A stretch of 12,334 bases of DNA, from positions 1 to 12,334 of the forward strand of contig JAFTMP010000053.1 in NCBI GenBank assembly GCA_017452335.1, in the 5' to 3' direction. Position 1 is the stretch's first letter. The number at the start of each line of letters is the position of its first letter. The translations under genes and the position numbers were made by a program. Under the pieces are notes generated by a model. The model was not told the DNA's origin. It was given only the letters and a program-made list of their open reading frames with translations, and did no database searches. This document shows, piece by piece, positions 1 to 6,164 of the stretch. The DNA comes from Clostridia bacterium (GTDB taxonomy: Bacteria > Bacillota > Clostridia > Oscillospirales > CAG-272).

Positions 1-378
1 CTCAAGGGCGGTGACAGAGATACTGCCGAGATGGAAATTACCCATGAGGATTGGGCGTTTATGCGTGAGCTTGACGGTTTTGTTCCTTCTTACTACAACA
101 TCAGAATCAAGGTCGAAGACGGTGTATATGAAGCAAGAGCGCACGTATGCAACGCGCGTGTATGGGGTGTAACCTTCCAAACACCAGATAATCCCGTAGC
201 AACTCTTATTTTTGATAAGGTTGAAGGTACGTTCACGAATAACGACGGAACAGTAAGAACACTTACCGGTGGTCGTGGTACAATGTCAGTCAGACAATGG
301 CATCAGTATCCCAATATGCTTCCGCGCGAGCTTTACTGCGATGATGAGCGCACGGGTGAAAAGTTTGAAACACTCTAA
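1..378 (+). CDS. 3' end of a gene of unknown function (5' end outside window)
   Basis: The frame is open from base 1 and runs to TAA at 376-378. The first internal ATG is at 31, but codons before it are also sense, so the gene very probably starts upstream of the window. About 125 residues are visible. They are soluble-looking, rich in aromatic residues and alternating beta-like stretches, with an Asn/Gly/Thr-rich turn region and no predicted membrane segment. A strong intrinsic terminator follows about 50 nt after the stop, which supports this as a real transcription unit end. I do not recognise the family and assign no function. Confidence 0.7.
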   Translation, partial: LKGGDRDTAEMEITHEDWAFMRELDGFVPSYYNIRIKVEDGVYEARAHVCNARVWGVTFQTPDNPVATLIFDKVEGTFTNNDGTVRTLTGGRGTMSVRQWHQYPNMLPRELYCDDERTGEKFETL

Positions 379-430
379 TTCCATACAGCGTCAAATCGAA
401 ATTCATCAATTTATCGAACAGAATATAACA

Positions 431-460
431 ACCCCGACAGACTTAAATATCTGTCGGGGT
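431..460 (+). terminator. Intrinsic terminator after the first gene
   Basis: A perfect 11-bp stem, ACCCCGACAGA at 431-441 paired with TCTGTCGGGGT at 450-460, closes an 8-nt loop and is followed by GTTT. The T-tract is short, but the stem is GC-rich and lies directly between converging genes. Confidence 0.75.
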
Positions 461-500
461 GTTTACATCCTTGTGAGAAGTTGGATTTAGAGTCAGTTTT

Positions 501-1088
501 TTATTTTTTCTTGACATGGAAAAACTCAAAGGACACCGAATCGAAGGTCAGATTGTATTTTTCGGTTTTTGCGATCAGATAGTGTCCGCCCACGGTTGAG
601 GAAGAGATGAGTCCTTCGTCGCGGATGCCTGTGGCACTTTTTATAAGCGCTTCCAGGGTGGCATTTAGATCGTCATCCTTGGCAAGCCCCAGCTTTTTTC
701 GAAGGCTTCTGCTTTTGAAAAAGCCTGTGGTGTGCCAAAGGCTCTTATTTTCAAGAAGGAGCGCTCTTAGCTCCTCGGTCTCGTCAAGGGGCGGGGGATC
801 GATGCCGTTAAAAATCTCTTCGCCCTTTTCAAGATGCGCATAGGGCAAAAAGACTCTCATGTTTTCAAGATTCAGCCCCAGCGCGGAGCGCACGCCTCTG
901 CCGTTGGGGATCAGCGCGCAAGGGATGTTTTCCTCTTGAAGCGCTTCTTTAAGCATTTTTGCTTGATCCTCGGGACATTCGATAAAAAAGCAGAAATCGT
1001 CATTGTTTACGGTGCGCAATGCTTTCTTTCCGCAGTTTTCACAGCAGTTTTCGGGGCAGAGAATTTTACAGCTTTCACAGTAGTACAT
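501..1088 (-). CDS. Zinc-ribbon and DUF2007-like protein
   Basis: The 195-aa product starts with a cysteine cluster (C4, C7, C11, C15, C16, C19, C-x2-C spacing) typical of a zinc ribbon. Residues of about 32-95 (ECPEDQAKMLKEAL, then a GRGVRSALGLNLENMRVFLP-like stretch) resemble the DUF2007 fold, which in known proteins is a small ferredoxin-like domain of unclear signalling role. The C-terminal 90 residues are charged and unassigned. The start at 1088 has a good AAAGGAG five bases upstream. It lies 42 bp downstream of the membrane-protein gene at 1131-1652 and has no promoter of its own that I can see, so the two are probably cotranscribed. Zinc binding is inferred from spacing only. Confidence 0.85.
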   Translation of the reverse strand: MYYCESCKILCPENCCENCGKKALRTVNNDDFCFFIECPEDQAKMLKEALQEENIPCALIPNGRGVRSALGLNLENMRVFLPYAHLEKGEEIFNGIDPPPLDETEELRALLLENKSLWHTTGFFKSRSLRKKLGLAKDDDLNATLEALIKSATGIRDEGLISSSTVGGHYLIAKTEKYNLTFDSVSFEFFHVKKK

Positions 1089-1130
1089 AGCGTCTCCTTT
1101 CTTGTGGTCGGCGGTGTTTGGGGCTTACGA

Positions 1131-1652
1131 TCAATCCTCGTCTTCAAAATCCTGCACCTGGCTCCATGCCTTGATGCGCAGCTCCACTTCTGTTGCGAAG
1201 GCTTCGTTACATTCAATAAAGACTGCTTCTTTTTTTGTGTCGATCAGATAGGTGAGCTGATAGACCGTTTCGGGGGACATAGAAGCACAGAGATTTTCGT
1301 AGGGCATGCCCGGATTTTTGATCTTTTCCACCTTTTTAATGGATAGAATATTGTTGAAGGGGATGCAGTACACCATTTTACTGCCTGCCTTGCGGATGCG
1401 GTAGACATTGAATTTTGGGTAGTTTGACATGGTGTCGGGTGCGTCCTTGAGCTGATAGGTATAATCGGTGAGCACAAAGCGGGAAAGCAGGGCAATGCAC
1501 ACCGTGAAGATGGGCAGGGAGGGGAGCTGAAACACGTAGCTGGGCAGTCCGTCGTATACCGAAGGGACTAAGGCAAGGGCTAAGCCTATGGAAAAAATGA
1601 GAAGGACTATGATCAGCGGCTTTTGTTTATTGGGGTTGACATTGTATTCCAT
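1131..1652 (-). CDS. Small membrane protein with two TM helices and a cytosolic domain
   Basis: The frame is open much further upstream, but the start at 1652 is chosen because AAAAGGAG sits about 8 nt before it and because a sigma-A promoter lies at 1702-1730. The 173-aa product has two hydrophobic helices (about residues 11-29 and 46-62), then a 110-residue domain beginning with a YRIRKAGSK-like strand and ending in an acidic tail. The layout of two N-terminal helices followed by a compact beta-rich domain resembles bacterial PH-like membrane proteins, but this is only a resemblance. It is the first gene of a two-gene operon with the zinc-ribbon protein. An in-frame ATG at 1673 is less likely because no Shine-Dalgarno precedes it. 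Confidence 0.8.
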   Translation of the reverse strand: MEYNVNPNKQKPLIIVLLIFSIGLALALVPSVYDGLPSYVFQLPSLPIFTVCIALLSRFVLTDYTYQLKDAPDTMSNYPKFNVYRIRKAGSKMVYCIPFNNILSIKKVEKIKNPGMPYENLCASMSPETVYQLTYLIDTKKEAVFIECNEAFATEVELRIKAWSQVQDFEDED

Positions 1653-1701
1653 AGGGGGACTCCTTTTGTTCATGGCGGCGTGCTTGATCTGCCGCATCTT
1701 T

Positions 1702-1730
1702 ATTTTACTAAAAAAAAGGCGCTCTGTCAA
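1702..1730 (-). promoter_or_regulatory. Sigma-A promoter of the 1652-501 operon
   Basis: On the minus strand TTGACA (1730-1725), a 17-nt spacer and TAAAAT (1707-1702) form a near-consensus promoter. The expected transcription start is near 1695, giving a leader of about 43 nt. Confidence 0.85.
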
Positions 1731-1742
1731 GAGAAGAAGGAA

Positions 1743-1770
1743 ACCAAAGGGAATTTCTTTGCATAGAATA
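1743..1770 (+). promoter_or_regulatory. Candidate sigma-K-type promoter of the 1815-3098 operon
   Basis: AC at 1743-1744, a 17-nt gap and CATAGAATA at 1762-1770 match the Bacillus sigma-K consensus AC-N17-CATAnnnTA. The same region gives a TAGAAT -10 for sigma-A, but no TTGACA-like -35 lies at the right distance. The match is short, so chance is possible. Confidence 0.4.
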
Positions 1771-1814
1771 AAAGAAGGAGCAGTCCAGACTATGCACGAA
1801 AGGTTGGTGTGGGT

Positions 1815-2075
1815 ATGGAAATGGATTACGGAAAGGTAAAAGAGGCGGTGAATCTGCCCGACGAGCAGTTTGCCTCGCTGATCTATGCGGTGGTTTTGGC
1901 ATCGGGGGGCAGTCAAGCGCAGGCGCTTGCGGCAAAAAGCAATGTGTACCGCATCAAACGAAAGCTGGTGGATGCCAGCGAGGAGGACCTGCGGCAATTG
2001 GCAGGCACCCTTGATCCTGCGCTTCTGCAGGGGATCATGACGGCGCTGAAGGCGAAAGAGGGACAGGGTGGATAA
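1815..2075 (+). CDS. Small helical protein of unknown function, first gene of a three-gene operon
   Basis: The 86-aa product is mostly alpha-helical and soluble, with alternating Ala/Leu-rich and charged stretches and no membrane segment. Three starts are possible in frame (GTG 1809, ATG 1815, ATG 1821). ATG 1815 is chosen because AAAGG at 1799-1803 gives 11 nt spacing, while GTG 1809 has only 5 and ATG 1821 has 17. The gene overlaps the next one by 8 bp if that gene starts at GTG 2068, which indicates translational coupling. I do not recognise a named family. Its position behind a sigma-K-like promoter hints at a sporulation role, which is inference. Confidence 0.75.
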   Translation: MEMDYGKVKEAVNLPDEQFASLIYAVVLASGGSQAQALAAKSNVYRIKRKLVDASEEDLRQLAGTLDPALLQGIMTALKAKEGQGG

Positions 2076-2628
2076 TATGGGCGTTCCCGACCTTTCGGGG
2101 ATGCTGGGAAGCTTGCTGTCTAACCCCGAGGCGCTGGGAAGCGTGCTGAACATGGCATCAAGCTTGAAAAAATCGGGACTGTTGGATGGGTTAATGGGCA
2201 GTATAAACGGGGAAGAGCAGGAGAAGGGGAGCGCATCCCCGCCAAAAGAGCAGTCATACCAAGCCCCGAACGGTGCATACAATGAACAGAACAATGTACA
2301 AACCGCCGCCACCCCGGACTCTTCTGGCGGTGCAAGGGATGCTTTTGAGACTTTTGGTCAGCAGTCCCATGGTGTCGGCTCATTGCCTGCCGTGCCGCTG
2401 CTATCCGGCGGGCAGGCTGCGCATGCAAAGGAGCCGCTTAAAGAGGGCTCCTTTGACAAGGGCAAGGATCAGCGAAGCGCGCTTTTGTTGGCACTGCGCC
2501 CCTATCTTTCAAAGGCGCGACAGGAGAAGATCGACAGCATGATCAAGCTGTTGGGACTGCTTGATCTGGCGGAGCAGTTTGGCGGGCTTTTACGTCAGGA
2601 CGGGGAGCGGGAAGAAGGGAGACAGTGA
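2068..2628 (+). CDS. Two-block helical protein of unknown function
   Basis: The 186-aa product has a hydrophobic helical N-terminal block (about residues 8-48, with LSGMLGSLLSNPEALGSVL), a long polar low-complexity linker rich in Ser, Gln, Pro and Gly (about 50-125), and a second helical block (about 135-180, with LLLALRPYLSKARQEKID). Two conserved-looking blocks joined by a variable linker suggest a structural or scaffold protein rather than an enzyme. The start is GTG 2068, overlapping the previous gene; ATG 2077 is an alternative with AGGGTGG five bases upstream. The stop overlaps the next start by one base (TGATG), so all three genes are probably translated together. No function is assigned. 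Confidence 0.75.
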   Translation: MDNMGVPDLSGMLGSLLSNPEALGSVLNMASSLKKSGLLDGLMGSINGEEQEKGSASPPKEQSYQAPNGAYNEQNNVQTAATPDSSGGARDAFETFGQQSHGVGSLPAVPLLSGGQAAHAKEPLKEGSFDKGKDQRSALLLALRPYLSKARQEKIDSMIKLLGLLDLAEQFGGLLRQDGEREEGRQ

Positions 2629-3098
2629 TGTACAGTCGAAAATTTTCAAATGTGGCAGATCTTCCCGCAGGATACAGCGGGGTGGCGATGCGTCGGGATA
2701 CACCGATCACGCAGGAGCCCGCTCCCGCGGCGTCTTTACAGGATGCGCGGGAAGCCGTGCAGGAGGAACGCACGGCAAGAAGGGGACGGGAGGAGGTTAA
2801 GCGTACCCTTTGCCGTCCCCGCAGACCCCTTTATAAAAATATCCCGCGGGAAGCACCCCCTTCGCGGCAACGGGAAGAGGAGAGCGGCTGCAGAGAACGG
2901 CAAGAAACCGGTCCACGGGAGGAAAAAAACAGCGGACTGCTCTCCTCTTTATTCTCTCTTGCGGGCAAAAGCTTTTCCATGGAGGATATCGTACTGGCGG
3001 GGTTGCTTTTACTGCTTTTATCCGATAAGGATAAGGGTGGGAAAACGGATAATGACATTTTGCTCATTTTGGGGCTTTTGCTCATGAGCGGGAAATAG
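2628..3098 (+). CDS. Arg/Glu-rich protein with hydrophobic C-terminal tail
   Basis: The start is ATG 2628 in a TGATG overlap with the preceding stop; GAAGGGAG lies just upstream. A GTG at 2625 is one codon earlier in the same frame. The 156-aa product has a polar N-terminus, a strongly charged Arg/Glu/Pro-rich middle (about residues 40-105), and a C-terminal part with two hydrophobic stretches separated by a short Asp/Lys/Gly-rich turn (MEDIVLAGLLLLLLSDK, then DNDILLILGLLLMSGK). The tail is probably a short membrane hairpin or a peripheral membrane anchor. Together with its two upstream partners this may be a small membrane-associated complex. I do not recognise the family, and function is unknown. 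Confidence 0.7.
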   Translation: MYSRKFSNVADLPAGYSGVAMRRDTPITQEPAPAASLQDAREAVQEERTARRGREEVKRTLCRPRRPLYKNIPREAPPSRQREEESGCRERQETGPREEKNSGLLSSLFSLAGKSFSMEDIVLAGLLLLLLSDKDKGGKTDNDILLILGLLLMSGK

Positions 3099-3103
3099 TG
3101 TGC

Positions 3104-3131
3104 GGGGGAGTCGTTTTCAAATGATTCCCTC
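3104..3131 (+). terminator. Weak intrinsic terminator after the three-gene operon
   Basis: GGGAGTC at 3106-3112 pairs with GATTCCC at 3123-3129 with one G-T wobble and extends two more pairs outward. The tail is pyrimidine-rich (TTTCCCTTT) but has no clean T-tract. Confidence 0.4.
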
Positions 3132-3234
3132 TTTCCCTTTGTAAAATACTTAAAATGATGATTAAAGTCCGTTTTTGCGGATATACTTGGAAGGGAAGGA
3201 GCGTTTAAATTCAGTTTATTTTTGGATAAAATGG

Positions 3235-3263
3235 TTGACAAAATCATAAAACTGTGCTATAAT
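3235..3263 (+). promoter_or_regulatory. Perfect-consensus sigma-A promoter
   Basis: TTGACA (3235-3240), a 17-nt spacer and TATAAT (3258-3263) match the consensus at every position, so strong constitutive expression of the downstream membrane protein is expected. A small GTTCG/CGAAC hairpin (3271-3286) would lie at the start of the leader. Confidence 0.92.
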
Positions 3264-3314
3264 GCGCCCCGTTCGGGTAAACGAACAATAAAATAAAGAA
3301 AAAGGAGAATTTCT

Positions 3315-4553
3315 ATGAACGCATTTTTTAACTTCATCGGCAATCTGTGGAATGGATTGCTACAGTTCGGCAGAGACGTTTGGTCGCTGGGACTGGTTCG
3401 TTTTGTGGTATATTTGCTGCTGGCATTTATTGCGGCAGGAATTGCCAAGTTTATCGTTACAAAGCTCTTAAAGGCACTGAAGCTGGATAAGAAGCTGGAC
3501 AAATGGGGTGTGAACGAAGGACAGATCGGCACCTCCATGAAGCTGATCGGAAAGCTGGTATACATCGTTGTATTCCTGCTCTTCCTGCCCACTGCGCTAA
3601 ATGCGCTGGGTCTGCATGAGGTTTCCCAGCCCCTTTCGGGCATGATTGCCACCTTTGTAAACTATCTGCCCAACATCGTAGCGGCAGGACTGTTGCTCTA
3701 TGTAGGCATTTTTGTGGCAACCGTGATCGGACAGATCGTAGGGGTACTGCTCAGAAAAACCAAGATCGACAGCTTTGCCGCAAGACAGGACGAGGAAAAG
3801 AAGCCCGTTCTGCTCTCTGATGTGCTTGTAAAGATCGTTGTAGCTGTGATCGTGCTGGTGTTTGTTGTACAGGCGCTGACCGTGCTGAACATCGAGGCGA
3901 TCTCCGGTCCTGCACTGGGCATCGTGGAATCCATCTTCGGTGCGATCCCCTCCATCATTCTGGCGGCTGTGATCATTTCCGTGGGTCTGCTGGTAACCGG
4001 CATTGCTTGCGGTCTGCTATCCAATGTCCTTGTCAGCGTAAACTTTGACGGCATTGTAAAGAAGGTTCTGCCCCAGCTGAAGGTTTCCGCAACCAAGGTT
4101 GTGGTGAATATCGTGAGAGCCATGATCATCCTCTTCGTGGTGGCACAGGGCGTGGAAGCACTGGGACTGACCATCCTCACCACCATCGTGACCGCTGTTG
4201 TGGCATATCTGCCTCTGGTCATCAAGTCTGCCATCATCGCAGTTGTGGCATTTATCGGCGCTTCTCTGCTTGAAAACGTGATCGTGAAGAACAACCCCAA
4301 GATGGCAAGCCTTGCAAAGATCGTTAAGATCGGCATTTATGTGCTGGCAGGCTTCATGATCCTCAGCCAGCTTGATATCGCATCCACCATCGTGAACACC
4401 GCATTTGTGGTAACCATCGCGGCTGTTGCTATTGCATTTGCTCTGGCATTTGGTCTGGGCGGCAAGGACTTTGCCAAGAAGACCCTTGACAAGGTGGACG
4501 ACAAGATCGAGAAGGAATGCGCACAGATCAAGAGCGGCGAGGAAGAAAAATAA
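3315..4553 (+). CDS. Integral membrane protein with MscS-type conserved TM-helix repeats
   Basis: The 412-aa product has about eight to nine hydrophobic segments. The repeated pattern Y-L-P-x-I-V/I-x-A followed by a Gly/Ala-rich helix occurs near residues 116-140, 208-235 and 290-318 and matches the conserved TM-helix repeat found near the pore of small-conductance mechanosensitive channels (PF05552). There is a final Gly-rich motif at about 377-385 (FALAFGLGGKDFAKK), which resembles the start of an MscS pore-to-beta transition, but the protein ends soon after in a charged tail, so the cytosolic MscS beta domain and vestibule are missing. The start at 3315 has AAAGGAG 7 nt upstream. It is a single-gene unit between its own promoter and terminator. 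A channel or osmotic role is inferred from the family, not shown. Confidence 0.88.
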   Translation: MNAFFNFIGNLWNGLLQFGRDVWSLGLVRFVVYLLLAFIAAGIAKFIVTKLLKALKLDKKLDKWGVNEGQIGTSMKLIGKLVYIVVFLLFLPTALNALGLHEVSQPLSGMIATFVNYLPNIVAAGLLLYVGIFVATVIGQIVGVLLRKTKIDSFAARQDEEKKPVLLSDVLVKIVVAVIVLVFVVQALTVLNIEAISGPALGIVESIFGAIPSIILAAVIISVGLLVTGIACGLLSNVLVSVNFDGIVKKVLPQLKVSATKVVVNIVRAMIILFVVAQGVEALGLTILTTIVTAVVAYLPLVIKSAIIAVVAFIGASLLENVIVKNNPKMASLAKIVKIGIYVLAGFMILSQLDIASTIVNTAFVVTIAAVAIAFALAFGLGGKDFAKKTLDKVDDKIEKECAQIKSGEEEK

Positions 4554-4569
4554 TCAATTAACGCTCTTT

Positions 4570-4598
4570 AAGGGATGCTTCATTGCGAAGCATCCCTT
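4570..4598 (+). terminator. Intrinsic terminator of the TM-helix-repeat gene
   Basis: A perfect 12-bp stem, AAGGGATGCTTC at 4570-4581 with GAAGCATCCCTT at 4587-4598, closes a 5-nt loop. The right arm ends in CCCTTTA, so the T-tract is short. A near-copy of this hairpin occurs at 4750-4775. Confidence 0.8.
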
Positions 4599-4617
4599 TA
4601 GTCTGTCTAAAAACTGT

Positions 4618-4700
4618 TTTGGGGCTTTGCCCCAAACCCCATTTAGGTAACTTTTTGAAAAAAGTTACCTAAAAACCCTCAAAAACTTTGAAAGAAAGGG
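4618..4700 (+). repeat. Modular palindromic repeat, copy 1
   Basis: Three parts follow each other. First is a hairpin with 8-bp stem, TTTGGGGC (4618-4625) and GCCCCAAA (4629-4636). Second is a 15-bp perfect stem at 4642-4656 and 4659-4673 with a central CTTTTT/AAAAAG. Third is the single-stranded box CAAAAACTTTGAA (4680-4692) followed by a G-run. The same order, with a different central stem, occurs inverted at 12036-12120. It encodes nothing, so it is either a MITE-like mobile repeat or a structured RNA/DNA element. Confidence 0.75.
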
Positions 4701-4749
4701 TGTTTTTAAACCCGGTTTTCTTTTAAAGAGAGGTTTATCGACCCGCTCA

Positions 4750-4775
4750 AGGATGCTTCATTGCGAAGCATCCCT
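4750..4775 (+). terminator. Second copy of the GGATGCTTC terminator hairpin
   Basis: GGATGCTTC (4751-4759) pairs with GAAGCATCC (4765-4773) around the same ATTGC loop as the hairpin at 4570-4598, and is followed by CTTTTTA. Both copies are preceded by CGCTC, so this is a short direct repeat flanking the modular element. Confidence 0.7.
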
Positions 4776-4780
4776 TTTTA

Positions 4781-4816
4781 TGTTTTTCAAAATTTTTTGA
4801 AAAAATTTGAAAAACA
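4781..4816. repeat. AT-rich long palindrome
   Basis: TGTTTTTCAAA (4781-4791) is matched by TTTGAAAAACA (4806-4816), and the bases between them are also nearly self-complementary (T6 and A6). The result is a 36-bp near-perfect inverted repeat just upstream of the next promoter. It may act as a terminator in either direction or mark the boundary of the repeat region. Confidence 0.6.
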
Positions 4817-4819
4817 GCG

Positions 4820-4848
4820 TTGACTTTCTCTAAAAAAATTCGTCAGAT
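4820..4848 (+). promoter_or_regulatory. Possible promoter of the exported-protein gene
   Basis: TTGACT (4820-4825) is a good -35. With a 17-nt spacer the -10 would be TCAGAT (4843-4848), a poor match, so this may be a regulated promoter or use another sigma factor. A CTTGAG/CTCAAG hairpin (4865-4881) lies in the leader just before the ribosome binding site. Confidence 0.35.
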
Positions 4849-4896
4849 AGGGTGAAGACGCGATCTTGAGGATCACTCAAGAGGAAGGAGAACAAC

Positions 4897-5964
4897 ATGA
4901 AAAGAATAGTTGCAGTATTGATGCTGACAGCAATGCTGTTGACGGCACTGCCCCTGCTTGCGGGCGCCAAGCAAAAGGATCTGTGGGTAGACATGGATTA
5001 CGAAGAGCTGTGGGAACGGAAAAACGAGGAAGAGGGGGAGATTGAGAACGTGGGGCTGGTGGAATATGTCATTCCGCTTTGTCCGATTTTAGGAAATGAC
5101 ATGACCGTTCTCTTTTATACCGATGCCTTTGACGAGTTTACCTTCGAACGTCGCGTAGCGGAGGATTATGAAAACGGACCTTCGTGGGAGGCTCCCGTTG
5201 ATCGTCAGTTGCGGTATTTACCGTCGATAGGTTATACCCAATACATTTATTCGGAAGAACTGAATCAGATTTTAAATGAGCGATGCGTTTACGCTACGGA
5301 CTATGAATATGAAGATGATCAGTGGGGCTCTTACAGTTATACCGTTTATGATCAACATTTGCCCTATTTGCGGGGATGTATCGATGCGCTTGGGATCACC
5401 AAGGAAGAGCTGCGGGCGGCTTGCGTGCGCTCGCGCGAAAACCCCGATTATATCAGAGAAAAGCTTTCCATGTTTACCGATGAAGAGTTTGAAAAAATGA
5501 AGGCGCAGGGTGAGCTTACTTGCGATTACGACCAAAGTTATTTGCTGGATGCCCTCTATCTGCCCGATGAAAATGAGGTTAGAGAACTGTGCCTGCTTCC
5601 TTACGGTGTGACAGTGGACGGCAAAATTCAACAGATGTGGCGTCTTGAATACGATGATCAATATGAGATATACGGTGGAAAAACTCTTACCGAGTGGATG
5701 ATGAGCCACAAGATCAATACGCCGGGCATGAAGCGGATGCTCAAAAATGCCAACGCAGTAGCAGATTTTTTCGACTGGCCGGGAGAAGTGAATCTGTTTA
5801 GAAAAAACATCGCCGCCCTGGAAGCGCGGGTGGCAGAGCTGGACGCCATGGAGGAGCAGGCACCCAAGGCGGGAGACCGTACGGTGCTTTATCTGCTGAT
5901 CTCAGCGGCGGGCTTTGCGGGCGGTGTGGTGCTTTTGCATGAGATGAAAAAAAGAAAAAACTAA
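4897..5964 (+). CDS. Exported protein with C-terminal membrane anchor, unknown function
   Basis: The 355-aa product starts with a Sec signal peptide (Lys-Arg, then a Leu/Ala-rich core, cleavage likely after AGA near residue 24). A C-terminal hydrophobic helix follows at about 329-347 and then a Lys/Arg-rich stop-transfer tail, so the protein should be a type I membrane protein with a large outside domain. That domain is acidic and rich in Tyr, Asp and Glu (residues 25-325), with a helical stretch that could form a coiled coil near 300-320 (IAALEARVAELDAMEEQ). AAGGAG six bases before ATG 4897 decides the start. No LPxTG motif is present. I do not recognise the ectodomain family. Confidence 0.8.
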   Translation: MKRIVAVLMLTAMLLTALPLLAGAKQKDLWVDMDYEELWERKNEEEGEIENVGLVEYVIPLCPILGNDMTVLFYTDAFDEFTFERRVAEDYENGPSWEAPVDRQLRYLPSIGYTQYIYSEELNQILNERCVYATDYEYEDDQWGSYSYTVYDQHLPYLRGCIDALGITKEELRAACVRSRENPDYIREKLSMFTDEEFEKMKAQGELTCDYDQSYLLDALYLPDENEVRELCLLPYGVTVDGKIQQMWRLEYDDQYEIYGGKTLTEWMMSHKINTPGMKRMLKNANAVADFFDWPGEVNLFRKNIAALEARVAELDAMEEQAPKAGDRTVLYLLISAAGFAGGVVLLHEMKKRKN

Positions 5965-6000
5965 TTTTGCATCACTCCAATTAAAAATATACCTCTCTTT

Positions 6001-6046
6001 CAAAAAGGATGTCTCGGGCAAGCGCAAGCCCGAGGCGATCTTTTTG
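6001..6046 (+). terminator. Intrinsic terminator of the exported-protein gene
   Basis: CTCGGGC (6013-6019) pairs with GCCCGAG (6028-6034) around an 8-nt loop. Outer CAAAAAGGAT and GATCTTTTTG extend the stem with a small internal loop, and the T-tract follows. Confidence 0.8.
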
Positions 6047-6089
6047 TCTTTTTATCGGTATTTTCCTGCAAATAAATGTAAAAATCCTA

Positions 6090-6118
6090 TTGAAAAAAGT
6101 AAGGAATTGTAGTATAAT
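6090..6118 (+). promoter_or_regulatory. Sigma-A promoter of the oxidoreductase gene
   Basis: TTGAAA (6090-6095), a 17-nt spacer and TATAAT (6113-6118) give a strong match. The transcription start should be near 6125, with a leader of about 40 nt. Confidence 0.88.
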
Positions 6119-6164
6119 GGCTTTGTATAGGAATGTCTGATGAAAAAAGAAAGGCAGTATTGAG

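Noticed and set aside
834..1346. Plus-strand open frame of 170 codons across the two-gene minus operon
   Set aside because: It covers both real genes and their spacer in antisense and lacks a ribosome binding site.
1792..1839. Trp-rich 15-codon frame (MHERLVWVWKWITER) as an attenuation leader peptide
   Set aside because: Its AGAAGGAG lies at or before the predicted transcription start, no terminator/antiterminator follows, and the next gene is not a tryptophan gene. The tryptophans arise from a TGG-rich stretch.
1653..2312. Upstream extension of the membrane-protein frame (393 codons in total)
   Set aside because: The extension runs antisense through the plus-strand operon and across the promoter at 1702-1730; ATG 1652 has a good ribosome binding site.
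3698..4336. Minus-strand open frame of 212 codons rich in Thr, Met and Ser
   Set aside because: It is the shadow of the TM-helix-repeat gene; composition is typical of antisense reading of Ile/Val/Ala-rich membrane codons.
4554..4896. CRISPR array
   Set aside because: Repeats are only paired hairpins of unequal spacing; there is no regular repeat-spacer structure.
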